A stretch of DNA of 64,000 bases, from NCBI RefSeq assembly GCF_000315235.1, contig NZ_BALG01000027.1, positions 1-64,000 on the forward strand, in the 5' to 3' direction. Origin of the DNA: Paenibacillus popilliae ATCC 14706. Lineage in GTDB: Bacteria; Bacillota; Bacilli; Paenibacillales; Paenibacillaceae. A program made the position numbers and the translations under genes. Positions 39,973 through 49,764 of the stretch are shown piece after piece; the stretch's first letter is position 1; every line of letters begins with the position of its first letter. The notes under the pieces were generated by a model, which did no database searches, was not told the DNA's origin, and worked only from the letters and a program-made list of their open reading frames with translations.

Positions 39973-42483
39973 ATGCTAGGACTTGTGAAAAAGATATTCG
40001 GTGATGCCAACGAACGCGAAGTGAAACGGTTGATGAAGACCGTAGACCTGATCAATGGCATGGAGCCGGAATTCGTGAAATTAACGGATGACCAGTTGCG
40101 TGGGAAGACAGAGGAATTCCGCGCCCGTCTCGAGAAGGGCGATGCGTTGGATCAATTGCTGCCTGAAGCGTTCGCTACCGTCCGCGAAGCGGGCAAGCGC
40201 GTGCTTAACAAGCGCCACTATGACGTGCAACTGCTAGGCGGTATGGTGCTTCATGAAGGCAAAATTGCTGAAATGAAAACCGGGGAAGGGAAGACGCTGG
40301 TCGGAACTTTGCCCGTCTACCTGAATGCCCTCGCCGGCAAAGGCGTGCATGTTATCACGGTCAATGACTATTTGGCAACGCGTGACAGCGAAGAGATGGG
40401 GCAAATCTACCAGTTCCTCGGCATGACGGTCGGCTTGAATCTGGCCGGTATGGATCCGCTCATGAAGAAGGAAGCCTATGCCTGCGATATTACGTATGGG
40501 ACCAACAATGAGTATGGTTTCGATTACTTGCGCGATAATATGGTGCTCTACAAGGAACAGATGGTTCAGCGTCCGCTGAGCTTTGCCATTATTGATGAAG
40601 TGGATTCGATTCTGATCGACGAAGCGCGGACGCCGCTGATTATTTCCGGACAAGCTGCCAAGTCGACGGAGTTCTACCATATTGCGGATACGTTCGTTAA
40701 GACGCTGAAGCCGGAAGAGGACTACACGATCGACGTCAAGACCCGTCAAGTGGCTCTTGCGGAACCCGGAGTATCCAAGGCGGAGAAGATGCTCGGCGTC
40801 GACAACCTGTTCGATGTGAAGAACGTGACGTTAAACCACCACGTCCTGCAGGCGCTCAAGGCGAATGTGATTATGCGCCGCGACGTCGATTATGTGGTGA
40901 ATGATGGCGAGATCGTCATCGTCGATGAGTTCACGGGCCGCATGATGGCGGGCCGCCGGTACAGCGACGGCCTCCATCAGGCGATTGAAGCGAAGGAAAA
41001 GCTGGAAGTGCAGAACGAGAGCATGACGCTCGCGACGATTACGTTCCAGAACTACTTCCGGATGTACCGCAAGCTGGCCGGCATGACCGGTACGGCGAAG
41101 ACGGAGGAAGAAGAATTCAAGAGCATCTACGGCCTCGAGGTCGTCCAGATTCCGACGAACAAGCCGAACCAGCGGAAGGACGGGCCGGATGTCGTCTACA
41201 AGACGGAGAACGCGAAGTACAACTCGGTCGTTGAAGAGATTGTGGAGCGGCATCAGATGCAGCAGCCGGTGCTTGTCGGCACGGTATCGATCGAGAACTC
41301 GGAGCTGCTATCGGATAAGCTGCGCAAGAAGGGCATTAAGCATCAGGTCTTGAATGCGAAGTTCCATAGGGAGGAAGCCGAGATTATTTCGCGCGCGGGG
41401 CAGCCGGGTCAAGTTACCATCGCGACCAATATGGCTGGGCGCGGTACGGATATTATTCTCGGTGAAGGCGTGGCGGCGCTCGGCGGTCTGCATATTATCG
41501 GGACGGAACGCCATGAGAGCCGCCGGATCGACAACCAGTTGCGCGGCCGTGCCGGACGCCAGGGCGACCCGGGCTCGACGCAGTTCTATCTGTCGCTCGG
41601 GGACGAGTTAATGCGCCGCTTCGGCGCGGACAACGTGCTCGGCATGATGGAGCGCCTCGGCTTCGAGGAAGATCAGCCGATCGAGTCGAAGTTGATTACG
41701 CGCGCGGTAGAATCGGCGCAGAAGCGGGTCGAAGGCAATAACTTCGACTTGCGCAAAGTCGTCCTTCAATATGACGACGTGATGAACCAGCAGCGCGAGA
41801 TTATTTACCGTCAGCGCCGCGAGGTGCTGGAGGCAGAAAATATCCGCCAGATCGTGATGGATATGATCAAGCCTTGTATCGAGCGCACCGTCGACGCGCA
41901 CTGCAATGAGGACGATATTCCGGAGAACTGGGAGTTGCAGGAGATCGTCGATTATATGCACCGGACGATGCTTGATGAAGATACGATGACGAAGGATGAT
42001 CTGTGGGGCAAGGAGAAGGACGAAATCGTCGAGTCTCTGTTCAACAAGGTCGTAGAAAAGTATACCGAGCGGGAAGAGCGTCTCGGATCGGAACTCGTGC
42101 GCGAGTTCGAGAAGGTTGTCGTGCTTCGCGCGGTCGACTCCAAATGGATGGATCATATCGATGCGATGGATCACCTTCGCCAGGGCATTCATTTGCGCGC
42201 TTACGGCGGTACCGATCCGCTGCGTGAATATCAGTTCGAGGGCTACGAAATGTTCAACAACATGGTCGCTTCCATCCAGGAAGAAGTAGCCCAATATATT
42301 ATGAAGGCTCGTGTAGAACAAAACGTGGAACGCCAAGCCGTGGTCGACGAGAGCAACATGTCGACCAATGCCGAGCCGGCGGTCAAGCATCCGGTTGCCA
42401 AGGGCGAGACGATCAGCCGGAATGAGCCTTGCCCTTGCGGCAGCGGCAAGAAATACAAGCAGTGTCACGGTAAGCAAGAATAA
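39973..42483 (+). CDS. secA: SecA, preprotein translocase ATPase
   Basis: An 836-aa motor that pushes unfolded preproteins through SecYEG. Walker [25 protein letters not shown]-like [20 protein letters not shown], the preprotein cross-linking region, second nucleotide domain ([28 protein letters not shown]), helical scaffold ([20 protein letters not shown]) and the C-terminal SEC-C zinc motif ([14 protein letters not shown]). Full length for the family; ATG 39973 follows AAAGGGG. Confidence 0.98.
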   Translation: MLGLVKKIFGDANEREVKRLMKTVDLINGMEPEFVKLTDDQLRGKTEEFRARLEKGDALDQLLPEAFATVREAGKRVLNKRHYDVQLLGGMVLHEGKIAEMKTGEGKTLVGTLPVYLNALAGKGVHVITVNDYLATRDSEEMGQIYQFLGMTVGLNLAGMDPLMKKEAYACDITYGTNNEYGFDYLRDNMVLYKEQMVQRPLSFAIIDEVDSILIDEARTPLIISGQAAKSTEFYHIADTFVKTLKPEEDYTIDVKTRQVALAEPGVSKAEKMLGVDNLFDVKNVTLNHHVLQALKANVIMRRDVDYVVNDGEIVIVDEFTGRMMAGRRYSDGLHQAIEAKEKLEVQNESMTLATITFQNYFRMYRKLAGMTGTAKTEEEEFKSIYGLEVVQIPTNKPNQRKDGPDVVYKTENAKYNSVVEEIVERHQMQQPVLVGTVSIENSELLSDKLRKKGIKHQVLNAKFHREEAEIISRAGQPGQVTIATNMAGRGTDIILGEGVAALGGLHIIGTERHESRRIDNQLRGRAGRQGDPGSTQFYLSLGDELMRRFGADNVLGMMERLGFEEDQPIESKLITRAVESAQKRVEGNNFDLRKVVLQYDDVMNQQREIIYRQRREVLEAENIRQIVMDMIKPCIERTVDAHCNEDDIPENWELQEIVDYMHRTMLDEDTMTKDDLWGKEKDEIVESLFNKVVEKYTEREERLGSELVREFEKVVVLRAVDSKWMDHIDAMDHLRQGIHLRAYGGTDPLREYQFEGYEMFNNMVASIQEEVAQYIMKARVEQNVERQAVVDESNMSTNAEPAVKHPVAKGETISRNEPCPCGSGKKYKQCHGKQE

Positions 42484-42583
42484 ATAGGGGCGCTGCCTGC
42501 CAGGCCAGTCCCCGCTGCCAGTGATCAATAAACCACCGCAGGAGGCACTGTCGAAGTGGTGGGGCATTAAGCCGATGAGAAGG

Positions 42584-42614
42584 ACGGGCGGCATAAGAGT
42601 GAGCCGCCCGTTAT
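42584..42614 (+). terminator. Hairpin between secA and prfB
   Basis: ACGGGCGGC pairs with GCCGCCCGT around an eleven-base loop. The tail is only TATT, so it is a weak terminator or attenuator. Confidence 0.45.
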
Positions 42615-42674
42615 TCGGATCGCAGGGAATGGAACGACTTCCCTTCCCATACAATAGGTTCGAGGTGACAGCAG

Positions 42675-43791
42675 ATGATAGATGCAAGTGTACGCCATCA
42701 ATTGCGGGATATCGCAGCCAAATTGACCAACCTTAGGGGGTCTCTTTGACTTCGATCTGAAGCAAGAGATGATAGCGAACTACGAAGAGAAGATGTCGGC
42801 GCCGGACTTCTGGGACGATAACGAACGGGCGCAAGGCATGATTAGCGAGTTGAACGCCATCAAGGGCATTGTGGAGGAGTACAGCAGCCTGCAGCAGGAC
42901 TATGAGGACACACAGATGATGCTGGAGTTGGCCGACGAGGAACATGACGAAGGCCTCGCCCAGGAACTGGGGGAGGGCGTGAAGCAGCTATATGGGCGGG
43001 TCGAGCAGTTCGAGCTTCAACTGCTGCTCAGCGAGCCATACGACAAGATGAATGCCATCCTGGAGCTTCATCCGGGCGCCGGCGGCACCGAGTCCCAGGA
43101 CTGGGGTCAGATGCTGCTGCGCATGTATACGCGCTGGGCGGAGCAGCGGGGATTCAAGGTCGAAGTGCTGGATTACCTTCCGGGGGATGAAGCCGGCATC
43201 AAGAGCGTTACGCTGCTGATCAAAGGATACAACGCATACGGTTACCTGAAGGCGGAAAAAGGCGTTCACCGGCTGGTGCGCATCTCTCCATTCGATTCTT
43301 CCGGCAGACGCCATACGTCCTTCGTGTCCTGCGATGTCGTTCCCGAGATTACGGATGATGTCGATATCGAGGTGCGGAACGAGGATTTGAAGATTGATAC
43401 GTACCGGGCCAGCGGCGCCGGCGGCCAGCATATCAATACGACGGATTCGGCCGTGCGGATTACGCATATTCCGACCGGCATCGTCGTGACATGCCAGACG
43501 GAGCGCTCCCAGATCAAAAACCGCGAACGGGCGATGACCCTCCTGCGATCCAAATTGTACGAACGCAAGATAGAAGAACAGCAGAAGCAGCTTGCCGAAA
43601 TCCGCGGTGATCAAATGGATATCGCGTGGGGCAGCCAGATCCGTTCGTACGTGTTTCACCCGTACAGCATGGTCAAGGACCATCGCACCCAGGTGGAGAC
43701 GGGCAACGTCGGCGCCGTCATGGACGGTGACATCGACGAATTCATTGAAGCGTATTTGCGCACATTAATTCAACCCGCTTCCGAATCTTAA
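42675..43791 (+). CDS. prfB: Peptide chain release factor 2, with programmed +1 frameshift
   Basis: Translation starts at ATG 42675 (after GAGGTG) and reads 24 codons to CTT, then meets TGA at 42747-42749. Shifting +1 past that T continues as [15 protein letters not shown] and runs to 43791, giving about 371 aa. RF2 recognises UGA and UAA. Codon recognition motif SPF (RISPFDSS) and the catalytic GGQ ([15 protein letters not shown]) are present. Low RF2 lets the ribosome pause at the TGA and shift, so the factor regulates itself. It follows secA as in Bacillus. Confidence 0.97.
42732..42750 (+). promoter_or_regulatory. RF2 frameshift signal
   Basis: An internal Shine-Dalgarno-like AGGGGG lies three bases before CTT-TGA-C, the conserved slippery site. 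The layout is the standard RF2 autoregulatory shift. Confidence 0.93.
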
Positions 43792-43795
43792 TAGA

Positions 43796-43829
43796 GGCTG
43801 TTCAAAAAGCCGGGACTTTTTGAACAGCC
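43796..43829 (+). terminator. Terminator of prfB
   Basis: GGCTGTTCAAAAAG pairs with CTTTTTGAACAGCC around CCGGGA, a 14-bp perfect stem starting 5 bases after the stop codon. The T-run is inside the stem rather than after it. Confidence 0.65.
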
Positions 43830-43986
43830 CTACGATAGACCGACTCGCCACCTGCGCCGATGTTCACATCGGGGCAGTTTTTTTCTGCACGGCAACGCTT
43901 CACTTTGCTAGAGCGGCACCTGCAATACGATGATGGACGCGGTCCATGCTCTGCAATTATGGTGACGAAGGAGAGACGCAATCGTT

Positions 43987-44919
43987 ATGCCAACTCAATC
44001 CCAATCTCAAGCGCTAGCCTCATCGGCAGCTTCGCACAAGCCGCGGCGCCGCGAGTCCCGGCTGCCCTATCATCATCCGCTTCGGATCGTTCTTGATTAC
44101 AGCTTGATTTTACTCGGGGCGTTCATTATAGCGCTGACGTTCAACAGTCTGATGCTGCCGAATCGCATTGCCTCCGGCGGCATCTCCGGTCTGTCCATTC
44201 TGCTTGAAAAGCAATTCGGCTGGAACCCGGCCTACACCCAATATGCTTTCAATATTCCGATATTCATTATCGGCGTTCTGTTGCTCGGCAAGCAGTTCGG
44301 CGTACGGGCATTCGTCGGTTCGCTGGTGCTGCCGACCTTTATATTTCTGACGAGCCATATCGAGTCCGCGACAGATAACCCACTGCTGGCGTCCATATTC
44401 GGCGGCCTCGGCATCGGTCTAGGCCTCGGCATCGTCTTCCGCGGGCGCGGATCGACGGGGGGCAACGCCATCTCGGCGCAGTTGCTGCACCGGTACGGAC
44501 GCATCAGCCTCTCGCTGTCCATCGCGATCTGCGACGGCATCATCATCGCGTTGGCGGGCTTCATGCTTTCGTTCGAGGGCGCCATGTACGCGCTCATTGC
44601 GCTATTCATTACGAGCAAGACGGTCGACATCGTCCAGGTCGGCCTCGGCTCCACGAAGGTCGCCTTCATTATCAGCGAGGAGGCGGAGCGGATGTCGGAG
44701 GTGATCCTGCATGATCTCGATCGCGGCTTGACGAAGCTGCGCGGGGAAGGCGGATTCACGGGGGAAGGAAGAACCGTATTGATGGTCGTCGTCGGCCAGA
44801 CGGAGATGATTAGGCTGAAGGAGCTGGTCCGCTCTGTCGATCGGCAAGCTTTTATCATTGTTAGCGATACGAATGAAGTGCTGGGAGAAGGGTTTAAGCT
44901 GTCTCCCGACAAGCCGTAA
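43987..44919 (+). CDS. YitT-family membrane protein (DUF2179)
   Basis: A 310-aa protein. About five membrane helices at residues 40-210 (YSLILLGAFIIALTFNSLML, ASGGISGLSILLEKQFG, LLGKQFGVRAFVGSLVLPTF) followed by the cytoplasmic DUF2179 domain (TKLRGEGGFTGEGRTVLMVV). The family is widespread in Firmicutes and of uncertain function, often proposed as a transporter. ATG 43987 lies 13 bases after AAGGAGAG, a rather long spacing. Confidence 0.9.
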   Translation: MPTQSQSQALASSAASHKPRRRESRLPYHHPLRIVLDYSLILLGAFIIALTFNSLMLPNRIASGGISGLSILLEKQFGWNPAYTQYAFNIPIFIIGVLLLGKQFGVRAFVGSLVLPTFIFLTSHIESATDNPLLASIFGGLGIGLGLGIVFRGRGSTGGNAISAQLLHRYGRISLSLSIAICDGIIIALAGFMLSFEGAMYALIALFITSKTVDIVQVGLGSTKVAFIISEEAERMSEVILHDLDRGLTKLRGEGGFTGEGRTVLMVVVGQTEMIRLKELVRSVDRQAFIIVSDTNEVLGEGFKLSPDKP

Positions 44920-44954
44920 ACGGAGTCATAACCACAATATATTCATTGCCAGGG

Positions 44955-44991
44955 AGAGTCTGGACATTCGTCGAATGTTCAGACTCTTTTC
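44955..44991. terminator. Probable two-way terminator
   Basis: AGAGTCTG-G-ACATT pairs with AATGT-T-CAGACTCT, followed by TTTTC rightward and preceded by a purine stretch that gives only a weak T-tail leftward. It can end the YitT gene and the leftward VanW transcript. Confidence 0.75.
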
Positions 44992-45036
44992 TGCATGATG
45001 GATGTTGGATGCGATGAGAGTTGATGAGGGGAGGCG

Positions 45037-45219
45037 TCAGAGCGAGTGTATCGATTGTTCGGCAAGCCGCGTCAGTGGCCGAAGCCCAAGCTGAAGCAGC
45101 CGAAGGAGATGTAATTCGTTCTCCATATCAATCGGATCGGACTGCGGAAGCGCCATGAGAATACTGGACAGGGAACAGCCTTGGCCCCATACGGCCAAGG
45201 CTGTAAGTATGCTGTTCAT
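45037..45219 (-). CDS. Possible 60-aa protein coupled to the VanW gene
   Basis: ATG 45219 overlaps the VanW stop codon (ATGA). The protein (MNSILTALAVWGQGCSLSSI ... LTRLAEQSIHSL) has a leucine-rich C-terminal half and no recognised domain. The ATGA overlap is the only sign that it is translated; there is no ribosome binding site of its own. Confidence 0.25.
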   Translation of the reverse strand: MNSILTALAVWGQGCSLSSILMALPQSDPIDMENELHLLRLLQLGLRPLTRLAEQSIHSL

Positions 45220-46703
45220 ACGTTCGCAAGAGAGCTAGGCGGCATTTCCCGCGGCACAGGCTCCGATGATGTATTCGGCTTGAAATCAGGCCCGTTGATT
45301 CCATCCTCCACAATCGGCTCCTTCTCCGGCAGCGGCTTCGCCGGAATGATCCCGCCGCCATTGTTCACGGCAACCAACGACGGTTGGGGCTGGTAGGTAT
45401 CTATCGCAATGCGCTCACGCTCCACCTCTTTGCCGTCTACCACCTTAATTCGGTATGACTCAACGACATAACCTTTCTTGCCCTGCTGCAGCACCTGCTC
45501 CGTGCCGGCGGGCAGATTCGGGTTTTTGACATACTTTATTTGCGGATCCAGCACCTTTACCGTTTTCGTCTCTATTTTATAGGAAATGCTTTTATCCATC
45601 GTGCCGAAAAATTTGATCGTAAAGCGCCCATTTTCGGTCTCGGCCCGGATAAGGAGGTGCTTGCCGGTACAGTTTTTGAACTTGAAGTTGATATACCCCT
45701 GGGAAAAGGTCGCGTCGAGCCCCAGAGGCAGGTACGAGACCGGCAAGGAATGATTGCGGCGTTCGACGATCTCCAGTCCTGACCGGAGCACCGCATTGTA
45801 GAGCGTGCTCGATACTTGGCAGATGCCGCCGCCAATACCGGGCACCAATTTGCCGTTATAAATGACAGGGGCTTCCTTGAAGCCGTACCTCTTCTCTGTC
45901 TCCGCAATCACTTTGTCGTAATCGAAAATGTCACCGGGCTTCAATATCATGTCGTTGATCGTTTTGGCGGTAGATACGACATTATGCGTGCGCCCGTCCT
46001 CGGATTTGGCGAAGGCGGTCGAGAATTCGACAATTTTCCGCTCAATCCCTTCCGCCTTCAGGAAGGCGACCGTTACCGGCGGATCGGTCAGCACGAGGGA
46101 GGCTTCGATGTGGATGGCTCCTCCCTCATACCAGGCCGGAGGAATGGCTGCCCGAATCAACTGCTCCAGTTGCCCCCGATCGACGCGGTATACTTGTCGC
46201 TCCGGCGTGTAGACGACCTCATCATCCTTCGTAATCTCGCGCGAGGCATTAACCGGCTTCCCGAAGCTTGCCGCCTCCCAGCCTGGCGTAAATCGCTCCT
46301 TCCATACACTCGCTTTCCAATGAAACTGTATCTCCCAGTCTTTCTTGAAGCTTCTTCTTGCCGTTATTCGCTCCCATAGAGACCCTTCCTGCAAAGGCTT
46401 CAGCGCGGCCAACAACGGCTTCGCATTATAGGTTACCCCGAGCTCGGACAAGGTCGTCCTCACCGGAGCTGCTCCGTTGGATCCGAAGGTGATCTCCACC
46501 GGTGTCGCTTCGAATTGCCGAAGCCGCTGATCCAGTTCCTCGCCAAAGGCAGCAAAGCTCATCCCGCCCACTTCCCAGAAAGAGAGCCGGACCTCCGGCG
46601 GAAGGCGGTCTTGCGAAGCATAGCTGTGGGCCCATCCCCACAAGACGGTAACGGCCAGCAGCAGCGAAGCAGCTGCGATGAATAGCGCATGTATTTTTTT
46701 CAA
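45216..46703 (-). CDS. VanW-family wall-associated protein with G5-type domain
   Basis: About 495 aa from TTG 46703, 7 bases after CAGGAGG. A signal/anchor helix (IHALFIAAASLLLAVTVLWG) starts the protein. Residues about 60-230 are putative peptidoglycan-binding domain. The VanW domain follows (AEGIERKIVEFSTAF, LKPGDIFDYDKVIAETEKRY, VPGIGGGICQVSSTLYNAVL, RSGLEIVERRNHSLPV). A C-terminal G5-like beta domain (GTEQVLQQGKKGYVVESYRI) and a Pro-rich tail end it. YoaR-type proteins of this layout are extracytoplasmic; their exact role is unknown, and vancomycin resistance should not be assumed. Confidence 0.92.
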   Translation of the reverse strand: MKKIHALFIAAASLLLAVTVLWGWAHSYASQDRLPPEVRLSFWEVGGMSFAAFGEELDQRLRQFEATPVEITFGSNGAAPVRTTLSELGVTYNAKPLLAALKPLQEGSLWERITARRSFKKDWEIQFHWKASVWKERFTPGWEAASFGKPVNASREITKDDEVVYTPERQVYRVDRGQLEQLIRAAIPPAWYEGGAIHIEASLVLTDPPVTVAFLKAEGIERKIVEFSTAFAKSEDGRTHNVVSTAKTINDMILKPGDIFDYDKVIAETEKRYGFKEAPVIYNGKLVPGIGGGICQVSSTLYNAVLRSGLEIVERRNHSLPVSYLPLGLDATFSQGYINFKFKNCTGKHLLIRAETENGRFTIKFFGTMDKSISYKIETKTVKVLDPQIKYVKNPNLPAGTEQVLQQGKKGYVVESYRIKVVDGKEVERERIAIDTYQPQPSLVAVNNGGGIIPAKPLPEKEPIVEDGINGPDFKPNTSSEPVPREMPPSSLANV

Positions 46704-46805
46704 ACCGATTGCCTCCTGCGTGAAGAAAGTAAAAAATCTGTCTCTCTCACTATATGCGCGCAAAGGGGCAAACTTTACTTGGAAAGCGTAACGGTTGCCG
46801 GGTCA

Positions 46806-47840
46806 TCAGCTATGCTTTTTCAAAAATTCAAATGTTCTCCCTAGTGTTTTTTCGGCATGGGGAGAAGTAAAGTCAAATTGATATTCATGGCCTAACTCCG
46901 AATGGGTGCCTTCAAATAATACGCTGTCCACTTCGACCCCGTTCCTGACGAGAACGTCGATAAGATCTAGGGAATGCGGCGCCAAAGAATCCGCGTCTCC
47001 CACGGTAAGAAAGACAGGCGGATAATCCGGTGTGACATGGTTAACCGTGGACATCTCATTCAAGCGCGTGAAGGTGGCGAAATCCTTGACTCCCGTATAG
47101 GACCACAACACCGACTTCACTCCAAGCCGCAGGATAAAAGAGGGCGAAGGCTGAGTCATTCTATCCATGTTGTACAGACCACAGTATAAGAGGGCACCTT
47201 TGAGCTGTTTTTTATCGATAGAGGGCTGTATTCCCATCGACTTGGCCAGGCTTTCATTCGTAATCACGGCCGCGGTTTGACTGGCGATTTGAGCCCCCGC
47301 CGAATCACCGCCAATAAATAATCGGCTCATATCACCGCCGTATTGCCCAATATGGTCCTGCAAATAGTTCAGTGCTTGATTGGCTTGCATGACGGGAGCC
47401 GGATATTTCTGCCCTGGAGCAAGGGCGTAGTTGATATTGGCTACGACATATCCCTCATTGGCGAGCGCCATTCCATACTCTTGCGTTTGCTCTTTATTGC
47501 CGGATACAAATCCCCCTCCATGTATCCACATAATGACGGGGAGATCCTTGCCGGCATTTTTCGGATAGTAGATATCGAGGAGGCTATTCTCCATGCCGTG
47601 CTCATCGTACACAACATCTTTTACGACATGAACTTGCTTGTTGATCATCTCGATGTTGGCGGGTGACGCAAAGGGCTTCCATTCGAAGAGATGCTTCATG
47701 ATCAGGGCATGAAAAGAAGGAGTAAACTGACCGATGAGATATATGAGCAATACAGGAATAATAAAAATGCACACGATAACGGCACCAAGTATCCATCGTA
47801 TGATTCGATGACGCGTGTTCTTTGTTTTCACTCGAATCAA
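46806..47840 (-). CDS. Membrane-anchored alpha/beta hydrolase (HSL-type esterase)
   Basis: A 344-aa protein from TTG 47840 after GAAAGGAATGG. N-terminal anchor helix (WILGAVIVCIFIIPVLLIYL), then an alpha/beta hydrolase domain: oxyanion motif IMWIHGGGFVSG, nucleophile elbow FIGGDSAGAQIA, acid in VGDADSL and His in EGTHSELGHEYQF. Family members hydrolyse small esters; the natural substrate is unknown. It has its own upstream region, pointing away from ftsE. Confidence 0.9.
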   Translation of the reverse strand: MIRVKTKNTRHRIIRWILGAVIVCIFIIPVLLIYLIGQFTPSFHALIMKHLFEWKPFASPANIEMINKQVHVVKDVVYDEHGMENSLLDIYYPKNAGKDLPVIMWIHGGGFVSGNKEQTQEYGMALANEGYVVANINYALAPGQKYPAPVMQANQALNYLQDHIGQYGGDMSRLFIGGDSAGAQIASQTAAVITNESLAKSMGIQPSIDKKQLKGALLYCGLYNMDRMTQPSPSFILRLGVKSVLWSYTGVKDFATFTRLNEMSTVNHVTPDYPPVFLTVGDADSLAPHSLDLIDVLVRNGVEVDSVLFEGTHSELGHEYQFDFTSPHAEKTLGRTFEFLKKHS

Positions 47841-48113
47841 CCATTCCTTTCTCGTTGTTGCTGCTTGCTAAGTTAGTTCGTTGATCCCGCTACGGCAAGT
47901 ATGTATATTGTAACATAAGAAGGATGGTTAGGAAAAATGACCTTTCCCCTTGCGGGCTAAATTAGGGTTCAGATCGACATTTTCCGCCTGTTGTACCCAT
48001 GTCAAATCTCGGACGTACCGGAAAGATGTTGAAATTCGCTTATTATTAGAGGAATTGGCCTGCGGGTGTCGAATATGTAAAGGCTAATCTTTAATTACGT
48101 AGGGTGTGATGAT

Positions 48114-48800
48114 TTGATAGAAATGCAGGATGTGTGGAAGACGTACCCGGACGGATCGCATGCGTTGCGCGGGGTATCTGTCCAGATTGATAAGGATGAG
48201 TTCGTCTATGTGGTTGGTCCTTCCGGAGCGGGGAAATCAACCTTTATGAAGCTGATATACAGAGAGGAAATCCCGACGAAAGGGCAGATTGTCGTCAGTG
48301 GATTCAATATCGGGAAGTTGAAGCAGCGCAAGATTCCGTTCGTGCGGCGCAATATTGGCGTCGTGTTTCAGGATTTCCGCCTGCTGCCCAAGCTAACTGT
48401 TTATGAAAATGTGGCCTTTGCGATGGAAGTGATCGAGGCTCCGCCGAAGGTCATTAAGCGTCGGGTGCCAGAGGTGCTCGAACTGGTTGGCTTGAAGCAT
48501 AAGGCATCGAGCCTGCCTGCCCAATTGTCCGGCGGGGAGCAGCAGCGAATCGCGATCGCCCGGGCGATTGTGAACAATCCTTCCGTTATCGTCGCGGACG
48601 AGCCGACCGGCAACCTTGACCCCGAGAATTCCTGGGGCATTATGAAGCTGCTGGAGGAAATTAATTACCGCGGAACGACGATTGTCATGGCAACGCACAA
48701 CAAGGATATCGTCAATGCGATGCGTCAGCGGGTTATCGCGATCGAGCACGGACATATCGTCCGGGATGAGGTTCGGGGGGAGTACGGATATGACTTTTAA
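48114..48800 (+). CDS. ftsE: FtsE, ATPase of the FtsEX complex
   Basis: A 228-aa ATPase; TTG 48114 follows TAGGGTGTGA. Walker [16 protein letters not shown]-loop [11 protein letters not shown], signature [14 protein letters not shown], Walker [14 protein letters not shown]. With FtsX it signals across the membrane to activate a peptidoglycan hydrolase; the M23 peptidase at 49765 is the likely partner. It overlaps ftsX by 11 bases. Confidence 0.96.
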   Translation: MIEMQDVWKTYPDGSHALRGVSVQIDKDEFVYVVGPSGAGKSTFMKLIYREEIPTKGQIVVSGFNIGKLKQRKIPFVRRNIGVVFQDFRLLPKLTVYENVAFAMEVIEAPPKVIKRRVPEVLELVGLKHKASSLPAQLSGGEQQRIAIARAIVNNPSVIVADEPTGNLDPENSWGIMKLLEEINYRGTTIVMATHNKDIVNAMRQRVIAIEHGHIVRDEVRGEYGYDF

Positions 48801-49701
48801 TACGTTGGCCCGCCATCTGAGAGAAGGCAGCAAAAGTCTGTTCCGCAACGGATGGATGTCATTCGCCTCCATAATTTCGATCGTGATCTCGCTGTTTATT
48901 CTCGGTGTATTCCTGGTATTGTCCATCAACGTCAATGCCATTACGAACAATATTGACAATCAAGTGCAGATTCGGGTTTTCCTTCAACTGAATGTGACAC
49001 CGGAGCAGGCGAAGCTGCTGGAAACCGATATCGGCAATATGTCCGAGGTCAGCAAGGTCGCCTTCATCTCGAAGCAGGAAGGGATGAAGCTGCTGGAGCA
49101 GCAAATGGGCGAAGACGGCAAGGAACTGCTGGCCGGCTATAACGACGAGACCAATCCGCTGCCGGATTCCTTCACGATCGATGTCTACCAGCCGGATGAT
49201 GTGCCGATGGTGGCCAAAAAAATTTCGATGCTGAACGAGACGAACAGCGCCAAGCCGATCTGGAAGGTGCAATACGGCAAAGGCACCGTCGAGACGCTCT
49301 TCCAAGTCACCTCGACCATTCGCAACTTCGGGATGATCATCGTTGCCGGGCTGGCCGTTACGGCCATGTTCCTTATTTCTAATACGATTAAAGTTACGAT
49401 TATGGCGCGCCAGCGCGAGATCGGCATAATGAAGCTGGTCGGCGCGACGAACTCCTTTATACGCGGGCCGTTCTTCGTGGAAGGGGGCCTGCTCGGCATC
49501 ATGGGTTCGGTGGTGACCATCGCCCTGCTATTCTACGGGTATCAGCAGCTAACCACGCATTTTGAGTTCGGACTGATGATGATTAAGCTGGTTCCCCTTA
49601 CAGATATTTGGCTGCTCGTGGGCGGGACGCTGCTCGGCCTCGGGATCGTCATCGGCGTATGGGGAAGCACGATTTCGATACGAAAGTTCTTGAAGGTTTA
49701 A
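48790..49701 (+). CDS. ftsX: FtsX, membrane subunit of FtsEX
   Basis: About 303 aa from ATG 48790, 8 bases after GGGGGGAG. Four membrane helices: one after [20 protein letters not shown] and three in the C-terminal half (IIVAGLAVTAMFLISNTIKV, GGLLGIMGSVVTIALLFYGY, WLLVGGTLLGLGIVIGVWGS). The extracellular domain between the first two (residues about 50-170) contacts the wall hydrolase. Confidence 0.96.
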   Translation: MTFNTLARHLREGSKSLFRNGWMSFASIISIVISLFILGVFLVLSINVNAITNNIDNQVQIRVFLQLNVTPEQAKLLETDIGNMSEVSKVAFISKQEGMKLLEQQMGEDGKELLAGYNDETNPLPDSFTIDVYQPDDVPMVAKKISMLNETNSAKPIWKVQYGKGTVETLFQVTSTIRNFGMIIVAGLAVTAMFLISNTIKVTIMARQREIGIMKLVGATNSFIRGPFFVEGGLLGIMGSVVTIALLFYGYQQLTTHFEFGLMMIKLVPLTDIWLLVGGTLLGLGIVIGVWGSTISIRKFLKV

Positions 49702-49764
49702 TCGCTTTTTGCAAAATAGGACAATCCACGCAGATGTACCGGATAAGAGTAAGGAGGAATGGTA

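Noticed and set aside
40234-42687. Minus-strand open frames up to 359 codons opposite secA
   Set aside because: Shadows of the GC-biased third codon positions of secA; compositions are implausible (His, Arg and Leu rich) and no starts are supported.
45216-46703. Vancomycin resistance gene
   Set aside because: The VanW domain is common in Bacillales surface proteins without resistance; no vanHAX genes are nearby.
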